Origin: Cedecea selenatireducens
GTDB lineage: Bacteria > Pseudomonadota > Gammaproteobacteria > Enterobacterales > Enterobacteriaceae
Assembly (NCBI RefSeq): GCF_042138895.1
Contig: NZ_JBHIKW010000002.1
Location: 1-64,000, forward strand
Direction of reading: 5' to 3'
DNA: 64,000 bases
A program made the translations under genes and the position numbers. Of this stretch, positions 1 to 8,508 are shown piece by piece. The notes below the pieces were generated by a model. That model was not told the origin of the DNA, made no database searches, and worked only from the letters and a program-made list of their open reading frames with translations. Each line of letters starts with the position of its first letter. The first letter of the stretch is position 1.

Positions 1-206
1 GGTGGGTTTACCGCTTCAGCGGCGATGAGCTCGCCGGGCGCCGGGGGTTGTGAGGGGGAATGGCGTAATTCCCCCTCACACGTTCACCGTGCTCTGAACG
101 AGCAGGGAAAACAGATCTATGGGTGAACGGAATAACGACTGAACTAAGGACCTCTCCAGGAAGAATATGTATAAGACACACCTCTTAGAGAGACGGTACC
201 TACCGC
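1..206. other. Non-coding left edge rich in inverted repeats
   Basis: No convincing coding frame. The stretch holds consecutive hairpins: CCGC/GCGG (11-22), GGCGA/TCGCC (21-35), a perfect 12-bp repeat TGTGAGGGGGAA (49-60) against TTCCCCCTCACA (69-80), then CGTTCACC (81-88) pairing with GGTGAACG (122-129) around an inner TGCTC/GAGCA hairpin. There is no U-run after the 12-bp stem, so it is not a typical terminator. It lies downstream of cirA on the minus strand and may be the end of a structured RNA or mobile-element remnant that continues outside the window. Identity unknown. Confidence 0.5.
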
Positions 207-2177
207 TTAGAAACTATAATCCAGCGCCATAAAGTAGCGACGGCCGTCTTCGTTGTAGCTGTAGACGTCACGATTTAGGTCTTTGTCGCCCAGGTTAAGC
301 ACCCCTGCACGCACCTTCACGTTCTTCGTCGCCTTCCAGGCTCCACCCGTGTTCCAGACAATGTAGCCGCCCGGCGTTTTGTCGGTGGCTGATACCGCAC
401 GCTGCTTGCCGGTGTAGTTCGCCGAAACATAGAACGACCAGTCTTCCAGCGGCGCCCAGTCAACGGTGCCGTTAGCGGTATGGAACGACTGCTGCTGCAG
501 CGGTTTATTGCCGCCGTTGCTCAGGTCACGCCCGTCGTTGTAGGTGTAGTTCAGCGACAGCTTCCACTGGTCGTTAAACGGTATTTTCAGCTCGGTTTCC
601 ACACCGCGGATACGCGCTTTGTTCACGTTGTAGTAGCGGAAAATCGGGTTTCCGCTCTTATCAAAGCCAACAAAGTTTGAGTAAGACGGTGCCACGCTGC
701 GGTTCGCGGTACGCTGGATATCAATCATATCCTCAACGTTGTTCTGGAAGGCGGTCACGCTGCCGCTCACGCCGTCCAGAATGCCTTCGTCCCCGGCGTA
801 ATACAGGCCCAGCTCAAAGCTTTCGCTCGTTTCCGGCTTCAGGTCAGGGCTGCCGACAATCTGGCAGGCGCCACGGCAGGATTTACTGGTCCAGTCCGGG
901 CTAAGCTGCAGCAGAGAAGGCGCTTTGAAGGCCGTTGCCCAGCCGCCTTTAACGGTGACGGTATCGGTGGCGCTGTACACCAGATAAGCACGCGGGCTCC
1001 AGTGGTCGCCGTAGGTTTCATGGTCATCCATACGAATGCCGGTGGTCAGCGCCAGCGGCTCGAAGATGCGCCATTCGTCTTCAATAAACAGAGCGTACTG
1101 GCTGGCAGAAGTTTTAGAACTATTACCGCCGGTAATATTTACCGGGTCGCTCAGCTTGTCGTGACGCCACTCGCCGCCGAAGGTCAGGAACTGGTTGATG
1201 TCGCTGAGCGGCAGCACCAGCTTGCCGTCGACGCTGTTGTTGCGTGAGGTGATAGCCGCGCTATTGCCCGGGTTGAGGTTATCAATTTTGTCGCCGTAGA
1301 AACGCAGTTCGGTATTGCCGAAGTCCCAGCGTCCGTTATGGCCGAGGGAATAATCCTGACGTTCGATGCGGTTCTTATCCAGCGAGTCAGATTCCCTGTC
1401 CTGGCGGTCAAAGCCGTAGCCTACGGTGACATCCTGATTGTCGGCAGGCGTCCACGAAAACTCGGTGCTGGCATTGCGCGAAGTGAAGCCTTCAATCTGC
1501 GGCGTCAGGCCATTGGCGTTAGTTGTCGAAGCCTGCTGACCGTCTTTCTGGCGCTTGCCCAGGCTGCCGTAGACTTTTACGCCGAGCACATCGTCAATCA
1601 GCGGGCCGCTGGTGAAGAAATTGCCGTTGTAGGTATCGCCGCGGTCGCGGTGTTCCTGCACGGTTGAATCCACGGTGAAGGTCCCGTGCCAGGCTTTGCC
1701 TCCCTTGCGGGTAATGATGTTCACCACGCCGCCAAGGGCATCTGAGCCATAGAGCGAGGACATCGGCCCGCGCACTACTTCGATACGTTCAATCGCATCA
1801 GCCGGGATCCAGTTCAGGTCAAAATCGTTATGGCGGAATACCGCATTGCGGGAGTTGACTCGCTTGCCGTCCACCAGAATCAGGGTGTAGCTGCTGTCCA
1901 GGCCACGCAGGCTGACGCCACGGCGGTTATCGCCTTCGTTGGTCAGCTGTACGCCGGGCACGTTCTGCAGCACATCTTTCAGATTATTGACGGGCCTTTT
2001 TTGCAGCTCGTCCTGGGTGATAACGCTGATGCTGGCAGGCGCATCTTTGAGGTTTTGTTCGATGGCAGACGCGGTGACTACGAGGGTTTCTTCGCGATCG
2101 TCAGCGATGGCGGGAAAAGCCAGACCGAGCACGGATGCGCAGAGCCCTCCCCGGACAATGGGATTCAACCTTAACAT
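207..2177 (-). CDS. cirA: Colicin I / catecholate siderophore TonB-dependent receptor CirA
   Basis: Outer-membrane 22-strand TonB-dependent transporter for iron complexes of linear catecholates (dihydroxybenzoylserine), and a receptor for colicins Ia/Ib in E. coli. The 656-residue product has a signal peptide ending near AIA (about residue 25), a TonB box ETLVVTAS just after it, a plug domain with the GVSLRGLDSSYTLILVDGKR stretch and VVNIITRK, and a C-terminal barrel ending in an aromatic residue (F). Similarity to E. coli CirA runs over the whole length. ATG 2177 follows GGAGAG. Unlike E. coli, it lies 126 bp downstream of an iron ABC transporter on the same strand. I see no Fur box in that 126-bp gap, so co-transcription from the Fur-regulated promoter at about 5360 is likely. 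Confidence 0.95.
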   Translation of the reverse strand: MLRLNPIVRGGLCASVLGLAFPAIADDREETLVVTASAIEQNLKDAPASISVITQDELQKRPVNNLKDVLQNVPGVQLTNEGDNRRGVSLRGLDSSYTLILVDGKRVNSRNAVFRHNDFDLNWIPADAIERIEVVRGPMSSLYGSDALGGVVNIITRKGGKAWHGTFTVDSTVQEHRDRGDTYNGNFFTSGPLIDDVLGVKVYGSLGKRQKDGQQASTTNANGLTPQIEGFTSRNASTEFSWTPADNQDVTVGYGFDRQDRESDSLDKNRIERQDYSLGHNGRWDFGNTELRFYGDKIDNLNPGNSAAITSRNNSVDGKLVLPLSDINQFLTFGGEWRHDKLSDPVNITGGNSSKTSASQYALFIEDEWRIFEPLALTTGIRMDDHETYGDHWSPRAYLVYSATDTVTVKGGWATAFKAPSLLQLSPDWTSKSCRGACQIVGSPDLKPETSESFELGLYYAGDEGILDGVSGSVTAFQNNVEDMIDIQRTANRSVAPSYSNFVGFDKSGNPIFRYYNVNKARIRGVETELKIPFNDQWKLSLNYTYNDGRDLSNGGNKPLQQQSFHTANGTVDWAPLEDWSFYVSANYTGKQRAVSATDKTPGGYIVWNTGGAWKATKNVKVRAGVLNLGDKDLNRDVYSYNEDGRRYFMALDYSF

Positions 2178-2303
2178 TTCTTTCTCTCCATGAGGTGAAT
2201 TACAAACGAAACAACCGTTTAGCGCTCACATTGCACTATGCGCCAGCGGCTACATTGGCCACCGGCTGCATACTGTGTTCCTTAGTATTCCTGAAATGCG
2301 TTG

Positions 2304-3092
2304 TTATACGGTGGGCGTTTCCACCAGGCCGTCGATAAGCACCTGGGCAACACCCTGTGAGCAGCGTTCAATGCGCCCCTTCACGCCGTAAACCTGGGCC
2401 AGGCTGCGCGGAGTAATCACTTCCTCCGGCTCGCCGCTGGCAACCAGTTTGCCGTCGCGCAGCATGAGAACATGCTCGCTATGGCGTAAAGCAATATTGA
2501 TGTCGTGTACCACGACAACGGTGACGATATTGCGCTCGCGGGTTTCGCGGGCGACCAGGTCCATGACGTGGAACTGGTAATTCAAATCCAGCGCGCTCAG
2601 CGGCTCGTCGAGCAACAGCAGAGAGGGACGGCGAATCAAAGACTGCGCCAGGCCTACGAGCTGTTTTTGCCCCCCGGAAAGCTGATCCAGGTAGCTCAAA
2701 GCCAGATGCGAGATCCCCAGCTGTTTTAGCAGCAGCATGACCTGCGCTTCGCTTTCAGCGCTGTGGCGGCCACCGGACGCACGCTGCGCCACGATGATGG
2801 ATTCCAGCACGTGCAGATGCACGCCCTGCGGCAGCGACTGCGGCAGGTAAACCACTTTTTCCGCGCGTTTAGCGAACGGCAAAGCCATCAGGTCTTCACC
2901 GTCGAGATACAGCTGCCCTTCCGCGCGGTTCAGGCCCGCTAACGAACGCAGTAAAGTCGATTTACCGCAGCCGTTTGGCCCCAGCAGCACGGTAATTTTG
3001 CCGCGTGGCAGCGTCGGCACGCTGAGGTTTTCGATAATTTTACGCTTCGGGTAACCGGCGTTGAATGCATCAATCTGTAAGCCCTGCATCAC
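2304..3092 (-). CDS. Iron-complex ABC transporter ATP-binding protein (FecE/FhuC family)
   Basis: Cytoplasmic ATPase that should power the permease encoded just upstream. The 262 residues contain Walker A GPNGCGKST (38-46), Q-loop around YLPQ (82-85), signature LSGGQ (138-142), Walker B LLLLDEP (158-164) and the switch histidine in VVVVHDIN. The length and the GPNGCGKSTLLR type of Walker A are typical of siderophore and vitamin B12 importer ATPases. The start overlaps the permease stop by 4 nt (ATGA), implying translational coupling; the second Met is an alternative start. The next gene downstream on the strand is cirA, which supports a siderophore role. The exact substrate cannot be read from the sequence. 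Confidence 0.9.
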   Translation of the reverse strand: MMQGLQIDAFNAGYPKRKIIENLSVPTLPRGKITVLLGPNGCGKSTLLRSLAGLNRAEGQLYLDGEDLMALPFAKRAEKVVYLPQSLPQGVHLHVLESIIVAQRASGGRHSAESEAQVMLLLKQLGISHLALSYLDQLSGGQKQLVGLAQSLIRRPSLLLLDEPLSALDLNYQFHVMDLVARETRERNIVTVVVVHDINIALRHSEHVLMLRDGKLVASGEPEEVITPRSLAQVYGVKGRIERCSQGVAQVLIDGLVETPTV

Positions 3093-4168
3093 ACGTTCCC
3101 CTTATGGCGAAGAATAATACTCAGGAAGAACGGCACGCCCACCAGCGAGGTGACGATCCCCACCGGAATGATGACGCCAGGGATAATGTTTTTAGAGGCA
3201 ACCGACGCCAGTGACAGCACCAGCGCCCCGACCAGCACGCTGCCCGGCAGGTAAAAACGGTGATCTTCGCCAAACAGCATACGGGCGATGTGCGGCGCAA
3301 CCAGGCCAATGAAGCCGATTGGGCCCACAAAGGCCACGGACAGCGCGGACAAAATACTGATGCGCAGCAAAGTGCCTAAACGCAGGCGCTTCACGTCGAT
3401 ACCAAAGCTGACGGCGCGATCTTCGCCTAAGCGCAGCGCGGTCAGCTTCCAGGAACTGAGCATAGAAATCGGCATGATGATGGCAAAGGCCAGCAGCAGC
3501 ACGCCGAGCTTGTCCCAGGAGGCACGCGCCAGGCTGCCCATGGTCCAGAACACCAGCCCCTGCAGCGTGTCTTCGCTGGCGATAAACTGCAGCATCGACA
3601 CCAGGGCATTAAAGGTGAACACCAGCGCGATACCAAACAGCACCACGCCGGAACTCGCCACGCGGGTCCAGCGGGTAATGGCGTCCAGCATCAGCGCGGC
3701 AAACAGCGCAAAGACAAAGGCGTTGGCGGAGATAAACCACTGATCCGGCACCCCTGGGATACCGATGCCGAGAATGATAGCCAGCGCGGCACCGAAGGCC
3801 GCCGCGGAGGAAACGCCGAGCGTAAACGGGCTGGCCAGCGGGTTATTGAGGATGGTTTGCATCTCCGCCCCCGCCAGGCCCAGCGCCATGCCGACCAGCA
3901 GCGCCATCAGCGCATACGGCAGACGAATGTCCCACACGATCACCCGCGTACCGGCGTTTGCGCTGGCCGGGTCAATCAGGGTCTGCCACAGCGTATCCAG
4001 CGGCAGCCCGGACGGGCCAAGGGTAAAGTCCAGCAGCAGCGAGGCTAAGATCGCAATGACCAACGCCCCCATCAGCAAATAGCGGTGACGTAGCACCTGC
4101 TGGTAGCGCCCCATAATAGTGGCAGGCTGCGCCTCGTTCGGCATCGGATCGGTGGTGGCACTCATCAA
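3089..4168 (-). CDS. Iron-complex ABC transporter permease (FecCD family)
   Basis: Inner-membrane permease of 359 residues with about ten hydrophobic segments. It carries the FecCD family signature (GLAGAEMQTILNNPLASPFT followed by LGVSS, near residues 98-122) and the cytoplasmic coupling region GPIGFIGLVAPHIAR that contacts the ATPase. Only one permease gene is present, so the transporter probably uses a homodimer (BtuCD-like) rather than a FepD/FepG heterodimer. It starts 12 bp after the binding-protein stop and overlaps the ATPase gene by 4 nt. Function is inferred from family and neighbours. Confidence 0.9.
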   Translation of the reverse strand: MMSATTDPMPNEAQPATIMGRYQQVLRHRYLLMGALVIAILASLLLDFTLGPSGLPLDTLWQTLIDPASANAGTRVIVWDIRLPYALMALLVGMALGLAGAEMQTILNNPLASPFTLGVSSAAAFGAALAIILGIGIPGVPDQWFISANAFVFALFAALMLDAITRWTRVASSGVVLFGIALVFTFNALVSMLQFIASEDTLQGLVFWTMGSLARASWDKLGVLLLAFAIIMPISMLSSWKLTALRLGEDRAVSFGIDVKRLRLGTLLRISILSALSVAFVGPIGFIGLVAPHIARMLFGEDHRFYLPGSVLVGALVLSLASVASKNIIPGVIIPVGIVTSLVGVPFFLSIILRHKGNV

Positions 4169-4180
4169 GTCTTACCTTCG

Positions 4181-5305
4181 TTACTTCTTCAGATCGGTCC
4201 AGTACGTTCCCGTTGGCTCTACCGCCAGGAACTGTTTATAAAGTTGTTGCATCGTCTGCTCCGGATTCACCTCGGCAAACTGCTGCGGATGGAACCAGGT
4301 CGCCATCGCCTGAATAGCCAGGATGTTATACGGCGAATTGTAGAAATTATGCCATACGCCATAGGCGCGCCCTTCTTTAACCGCCGTTAGCTGGTCAATG
4401 CCTTTACGCTCCAGCACGCTCTGCAGGCTGGCCTGGGCTTCAGCTTTGGTCGCCTGAGCGCCGAGCACCACGCCCGGCGAGGTCGCACCAGGGGCTTTGC
4501 CGCCGCTGGCAATATAGACCTGCGGGTCAGCGGCAAGCACTTTTTCCAGGTTCACCGTGCCCAACGCACCCGGCAGCAGGTCTTTAGCAATGTTGTTACC
4601 GCCCGCCAGGTCGATAAAATCGCCCATGTTGCCTTTCCCGGCGGACCCACAGCACTCTTCCATCGCCGCAGCACGCAGTTCGATAAACACCGAAGGTTTA
4701 TCTTTTGCCGCCATCTTGCCGGTGACGTCGGTTATTTTTTTCAGATTTGCTTCATAAAAGGCGATGTAATCATCGGCCTGTTTCTCGCGATGCAACACTT
4801 TGCCCAGCAGACGCATGCTCGGCAAGGTATTTTTCAGCGGCGAGGTACGAAAATCGACGAAGACTACCGGCACGCCCGCTTTTTCAAGCTGGGAAACCAG
4901 CTCGCTGTGGCGGCCAGGGCCGTGACCAGACAGGCCAAAAATCGCCACATCCGGATGCAACGTCAGTACTTTTTCCGGGCTGACGCTGTCGGCCGTGGTG
5001 CTGCCAATCAGCGGGATATCGTCAATTTTCGGGAATTTCGCTTTATATTCCGCGTAAGTCTGGGTGTCCAGCTTACGGAAGTCGCCCTGCCAGCCCACGA
5101 TGCGGTCTATCGGCTTTTGCCCTTCCAGCAGCGCCAGAGCATAAAACAGCCGCCCTTCCCCCAGCAAAATGCGGTCAACCTTCTGCGGGATGGTGACTTC
5201 ACGCCCTACGATATCGGTCACCGTTGCGGCGACGGCGGAGTGCAAACCGGCGGCGGTTAATGCCAGAGCCAGACAGATATTCTTGAATTTAATCATATGC
5301 TTCAC
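4181..5305 (-). CDS. Iron-complex ABC transporter periplasmic substrate-binding protein
   Basis: Type III periplasmic binding protein (FhuD/BtuF-like, COG0614 type), 374 residues, with an N-terminal signal peptide ending at AVA (about residue 26). The start of the binding fold TDIVGREVTIP and the VDRILLGEGR stretch are visible. A GTG start at 5305 is chosen because GGAG lies 7 nt upstream; an in-frame ATG three codons in (5296) has no comparable ribosome binding site. The mature part has a CC pair (EECCGSAGKG) that may form a disulfide. It is the first gene of a probable four-gene iron operon ending with cirA, under a Fur box at 5354-5368. The ligand is unknown; a ferric catecholate or its breakdown product is the simplest inference from CirA. 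Confidence 0.85.
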   Translation of the reverse strand: MKHMIKFKNICLALALTAAGLHSAVAATVTDIVGREVTIPQKVDRILLGEGRLFYALALLEGQKPIDRIVGWQGDFRKLDTQTYAEYKAKFPKIDDIPLIGSTTADSVSPEKVLTLHPDVAIFGLSGHGPGRHSELVSQLEKAGVPVVFVDFRTSPLKNTLPSMRLLGKVLHREKQADDYIAFYEANLKKITDVTGKMAAKDKPSVFIELRAAAMEECCGSAGKGNMGDFIDLAGGNNIAKDLLPGALGTVNLEKVLAADPQVYIASGGKAPGATSPGVVLGAQATKAEAQASLQSVLERKGIDQLTAVKEGRAYGVWHNFYNSPYNILAIQAMATWFHPQQFAEVNPEQTMQQLYKQFLAVEPTGTYWTDLKK

Positions 5306-5353
5306 GCTAACGCTCCTTCGTTCCTTAAAGAATGGCGTTAACGATAAAGCAAA

Positions 5354-5368
5354 TGATAATGGTTATCA
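5354..5368 (-). promoter_or_regulatory. Fur box and promoter of the iron ABC-cirA operon
   Basis: TGATAAT-G-GTTATCA matches the 7-1-7 Fur consensus TGATAATnATTATCA with one mismatch. On the minus strand the site overlaps a candidate -35 TTGATA (5369-5364), followed after 17 nt by TATCGT. Iron-loaded Fur bound here would block RNA polymerase. The position is about 50 bp upstream of the GTG start of the binding-protein gene. Confidence 0.85.
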
Positions 5369-5421
5369 ATTTAATTGTTGAATACTATAGCCCGTTGGCA
5401 TTATTGATTGCCAGCAGAATA

Positions 5422-5448
5422 GAAAAAGGGCGTGATAATCACGCCCTC
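5422..5448 (-). terminator. Rho-independent terminator of lysP
   Basis: On the minus strand AGGGCGTG-ATTAT-CACGCCCT is followed by TTTTTC. It lies 28 bp downstream of the lysP stop and separates lysP from the Fur-controlled operon. Confidence 0.85.
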
Positions 5449-5475
5449 TAAAGAGTAACTTATTGTTACTTTGAC

Positions 5476-6945
5476 TTATTTCTCACGGAATTTCGGGAAT
5501 TCCATTTCGCTGTAGCGCACAAAGCGGCTGCCTTTCGTTATCTTGTAGCCGAACCAGATAGCCAGGAACAGCGGAATACCGATATAGGTTGCCGCGACGC
5601 CGCCCCAGTCGATGGTGTCAGACAGGAACGCTTCGTAGTTCTGGCCCAGCGTGATGACAAGGCACAGCACAAAGGCGAAGATCGGCCCAATCGGGAAGAA
5701 GCCCGAACGGTACGGCAGGTCGTTAATGTCGTTGCCCTGCAGCACGTAACCGCGACGGAAGCGATAGTGGCTGATGGCAATCCCCAACCAGGCGATAAAG
5801 CCGGTCATCCCGGAGGTATTCAGCAGCCACAGGTAAACGGTCTGGTTGCCGAACATAGAGGTCAGGAAGCACAGCCCGGCGATAACGGTGGTAGCGTACA
5901 GCGCGTTACGCGGCACGCCGCCTTTAGACAGCTTCGCGAAAATACGCGGCGCCTTGCCGTCGCAGGCCAGGGTGTAAAGCATACGTGTGGAAGCGTACAT
6001 CCCGGAGTTACCCGCCGACAGCACCGCCGTCAGGATAACGGCGTTCATGACCGCCGCCGCAGAGAGCAGGCCCGCGTGCTGGAACACCAGGGTGAACGGG
6101 CTGACGCTGATGTCTTTCACGTCGTTGCGCAGCAGGCTTGGGTCAGTATAAGGAATGATCAGGCTGACAATCAGGATCGCAAACACATAGAACAGCAGGA
6201 TTCGCCAGAACACCTGACGCACGGCGCGAGGAATGTTTTTCTCCGGGTCCGCGGACTCACCGGCGGCAATCCCGATAAGCTCGGTGCCCTGGAAAGAAAA
6301 GCCTACGATCATCGCTACGCCGATCATTGCGGCAAAGCCCCCGGCAAACGGCGCGTCGCCGGTTGTCCAGTTGCTCCAGCCTACCGGCTGTGCCCCTTTG
6401 AAAATACCCACGATCATCATCACACCCACAATGATGAAGATGATGACGGTGGTCACTTTTATCAGCGAGAACCAGTATTCCGCTTCGCCAAAGCCTTTCA
6501 CGGAGATCCAGTTCAGCAGGAACATGATGCCGAGGAACAGCGCACTCCAGATCCAGCCTGGGGTGTCCGGGAACCAGTAATTCATCACCAGCTGCGAGGC
6601 GACGAGGTCAACGGCGATGGTCACCGCCCAGTTGTACCAGTAGTTCCAGCCAAGCGCGAAGCCAAAGCCGTCTTCTACATATTTCTGACCGTAGGTTGCG
6701 AAGGAACCAGAGACCGGCATAAACGCCGCCAGTTCGCCCAGGCTGGTCATCAGGAAGTAAACCATCAGGCCAATCAGCATATAAGAGAGCAGCGCGCCGC
6801 CCGGCCCCGCCTGAGAAATTGTCGCCCCAGAGGCAACGAAAAGCCCCGTGCCGATGGAGCCGCCAATGGCGATCATCGTCAGGTGGCGCGCCTTTAATTC
6901 GCGGCGTAAGCCAGGCGCTTCTGTCGTTTTATCTTGTGAAACCAT
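5476..6945 (-). CDS. lysP: Lysine-specific permease LysP
   Basis: Inner-membrane amino acid-polyamine-organocation transporter that takes up L-lysine with protons; in E. coli it also holds the acid-stress regulator CadC inactive when lysine is low. From ATG 6945 the product is 489 residues, the length of E. coli LysP, with near-identical stretches including LTMIAIGGSIGTGLFVASG in TM1 and GFSFQGTELIGIAAGES in TM6. An in-frame ATG at 6978 would add 11 residues with no homologue, so the shorter start is preferred, although neither has a strong Shine-Dalgarno. Candidate -10 TACAAT lies at 6985-6980 on the minus strand. A palindrome ATTAGC-n5-GCTAAT at 7054-7070 upstream could be an operator, but I cannot assign it. 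Confidence 0.95.
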   Translation of the reverse strand: MVSQDKTTEAPGLRRELKARHLTMIAIGGSIGTGLFVASGATISQAGPGGALLSYMLIGLMVYFLMTSLGELAAFMPVSGSFATYGQKYVEDGFGFALGWNYWYNWAVTIAVDLVASQLVMNYWFPDTPGWIWSALFLGIMFLLNWISVKGFGEAEYWFSLIKVTTVIIFIIVGVMMIVGIFKGAQPVGWSNWTTGDAPFAGGFAAMIGVAMIVGFSFQGTELIGIAAGESADPEKNIPRAVRQVFWRILLFYVFAILIVSLIIPYTDPSLLRNDVKDISVSPFTLVFQHAGLLSAAAVMNAVILTAVLSAGNSGMYASTRMLYTLACDGKAPRIFAKLSKGGVPRNALYATTVIAGLCFLTSMFGNQTVYLWLLNTSGMTGFIAWLGIAISHYRFRRGYVLQGNDINDLPYRSGFFPIGPIFAFVLCLVITLGQNYEAFLSDTIDWGGVAATYIGIPLFLAIWFGYKITKGSRFVRYSEMEFPKFREK

Positions 6946-7093
6946 AGGAAATTGTTGCCTGTCCAAAAAATGAGGCAAGATTGTAACAAAACGTCTTTAT
7001 TCAGATAGCAGAAATCCCGGGTTATAAGAGAGCTTCATGATCGCCCGGCAATTATTAGCAAGTCGCTAATCAGGCCGATAAGTTGAGGGGAAT

Positions 7094-7127
7094 TAAAAAC
7101 CGCCGGCGCATTCAGCCGACCGGCGGT
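7094..7127 (-). terminator. Terminator of the amino acid ABC operon
   Basis: Minus strand: ACCGCCGG, 13-nt loop, CCGGCGGT, then TTTTTAATT. It lies just past the ATPase stop at 7134. Confidence 0.8.
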
Positions 7128-7133
7128 CAAAGA

Positions 7134-7871
7134 TTAACCGAGCCCGCGTACGGAGGAGATAAACTGCTGCAGTTCCTGAGTACGAGGATGAGCAAAAAAC
7201 GACTTGCTCTCACCCTGCTCCCACACTTTCCCCTGGTGCATAAACACCACGCGGTCGCCCACCTCCCGGGCAAAGTTCATTTCATGAGTCACCAGAATCA
7301 GCGTCATGCCTTCTGCCGCCAGCTGCTCCAGAACTTTAAGCACTTCGCCCACCAGCTCCGGGTCGAGCGCCGAGGTAATTTCATCGCACAGCAGCACTTT
7401 GGGGTTCATCGCCAGCGCCCGCGCAATGGCCACGCGCTGCTGCTGGCCGCCGGAAAGGTTGGCCGGATAGTAATCCACGCGTTCGCCCAGGCCGACTTTG
7501 TTGAGCATTTCCAGCGCCAGCTCACGGCATTCGGCAGCGCTCTTATTCAGGACCCTGCGCGGCGCCAGCATCACGTTTTCCAGCGCGGTCATGTGCGGGA
7601 ACAGGTTAAAGCTCTGGAACACCATCCCCACGGAACGGCTGATTTCACGCGCCTGAGATTCACGGTCGGTGATAGTCATCCCACCGAGCTTGATGCTGCC
7701 GTCCTGGTAACCTTCAAGCCCGTTCATGCAGCGCAGCAACGTACTTTTACCGGAGCCGCTGCGGCCGATGATCGACACCACTTCACCCATGTCGATATCA
7801 AGGCTGACGCCCTTCAGTACGTGGTTGTCGCCGTAATATTTTTGTACGTCATTAATGGTGATGAGCGGCAT
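7134..7871 (-). CDS. Polar amino acid ABC transporter ATP-binding protein (GlnQ/HisP family)
   Basis: Cytoplasmic ATPase of a PAAT-type amino acid importer. From ATG 7871 it is 245 residues beginning MPLITINDVQKYYGD, with Walker A GRSGSGKST, signature LSGGQQQR, Walker B VLLCDEITSALDPE and H-loop VTHEM, all in the order and spacing of GlnQ. The frame is open 96 nt further upstream, but that part lies within the permease gene and encodes non-homologous sequence. ATG 7871 has GGAG 10 nt upstream and gives a 20-bp overlap with the permease stop. It is the last gene of a binding protein-permease-permease-ATPase operon. The substrate is not identifiable; proximity to lysP proves nothing about lysine. 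Confidence 0.9.
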   Translation of the reverse strand: MPLITINDVQKYYGDNHVLKGVSLDIDMGEVVSIIGRSGSGKSTLLRCMNGLEGYQDGSIKLGGMTITDRESQAREISRSVGMVFQSFNLFPHMTALENVMLAPRRVLNKSAAECRELALEMLNKVGLGERVDYYPANLSGGQQQRVAIARALAMNPKVLLCDEITSALDPELVGEVLKVLEQLAAEGMTLILVTHEMNFAREVGDRVVFMHQGKVWEQGESKSFFAHPRTQELQQFISSVRGLG

Positions 7872-8508
7872 GGAATTTTTTCTCCAGATAGCGGCTGTAG
7901 CGCGACAGCGGATAGCAAAGTAAGAAATAGCCGAGCGCCACCAGGGCAAACACTTTAAACGGCTCAAACGTCACGTTATTCAGCATGGTGCCGGCTTTGG
8001 TCAGCTCGACAAAACCAATAATCGAGGCCAGCGCGGTGCCCTTAATCACCTGCACCGAAAACCCGACCGTCGGCGCAACGGCGATGCGCATTGCCTGCGG
8101 GGCTATTACCCGGAACAGCGTCTGCCCGAAGCTCAAACCGAGGCAACGACAGGCTTCCCATTGGCCTTTGGGCAACGCACGAATGCTGCCGTACCAGATA
8201 TCCAGCAAAAATGCGCTGGTAAACAGCGTCAGGGCAAGCGTCGCCGCCGTCCAGGCGCTCACGTCGATCCCGAACAGCGCGATACCGAAGAAAGCGAGGA
8301 ACAGCTGCATCAGCAGCGGCGTGCCCTGAAACAGCGCAACATAGGCGCTAATGAAGCGCTTTGGCCACGTCCAGCGGCTTATGCGCAGCAGCAACAACGG
8401 CAAGGTCACCAGCGTGCCGCAGAAAAAGGCAATCAGCGACAGCAGCACCGTCCAGCGGGCCGCCAGCAGCAGGTTGCGCACGATATCCCAGTCGGTAAAC
8501 GTCATCAT
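7852..8508 (-). CDS. Polar amino acid ABC transporter permease (HisM/GlnP family), second
   Basis: 218-residue inner-membrane permease with about five hydrophobic spans and the EAA-type cytoplasmic loop (KGQWEACRCLGLSFGQTLFRV, about residues 116-136) that docks on the ATPase. It probably pairs with the permease encoded at 8505-9173 as a heterodimer, as in HisQM and GltJK. Start and stop overlap its neighbours (4 bp with the upstream permease, 20 bp with the ATPase), consistent with one operon. Confidence 0.88.
   Translation of the reverse strand: MMTFTDWDIVRNLLLAARWTVLLSLIAFFCGTLVTLPLLLLRISRWTWPKRFISAYVALFQGTPLLMQLFLAFFGIALFGIDVSAWTAATLALTLFTSAFLLDIWYGSIRALPKGQWEACRCLGLSFGQTLFRVIAPQAMRIAVAPTVGFSVQVIKGTALASIIGFVELTKAGTMLNNVTFEPFKVFALVALGYFLLCYPLSRYSRYLEKKFHAAHHH

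Noticed and set aside
155..190. ATGTATAAGACACA resembles the Tn5/Nextera mosaic end
   Set aside because: It lacks the GTGTATAAGAGACAG core (several mismatches), and there is no partner end or transposase; chance similarity.
5767..6897. Long open frame (376 codons) on the plus strand antisense to lysP
   Set aside because: It mirrors the codon pattern of lysP, has no start signal, and its product (rich in His, Gln, Arg) matches no family.
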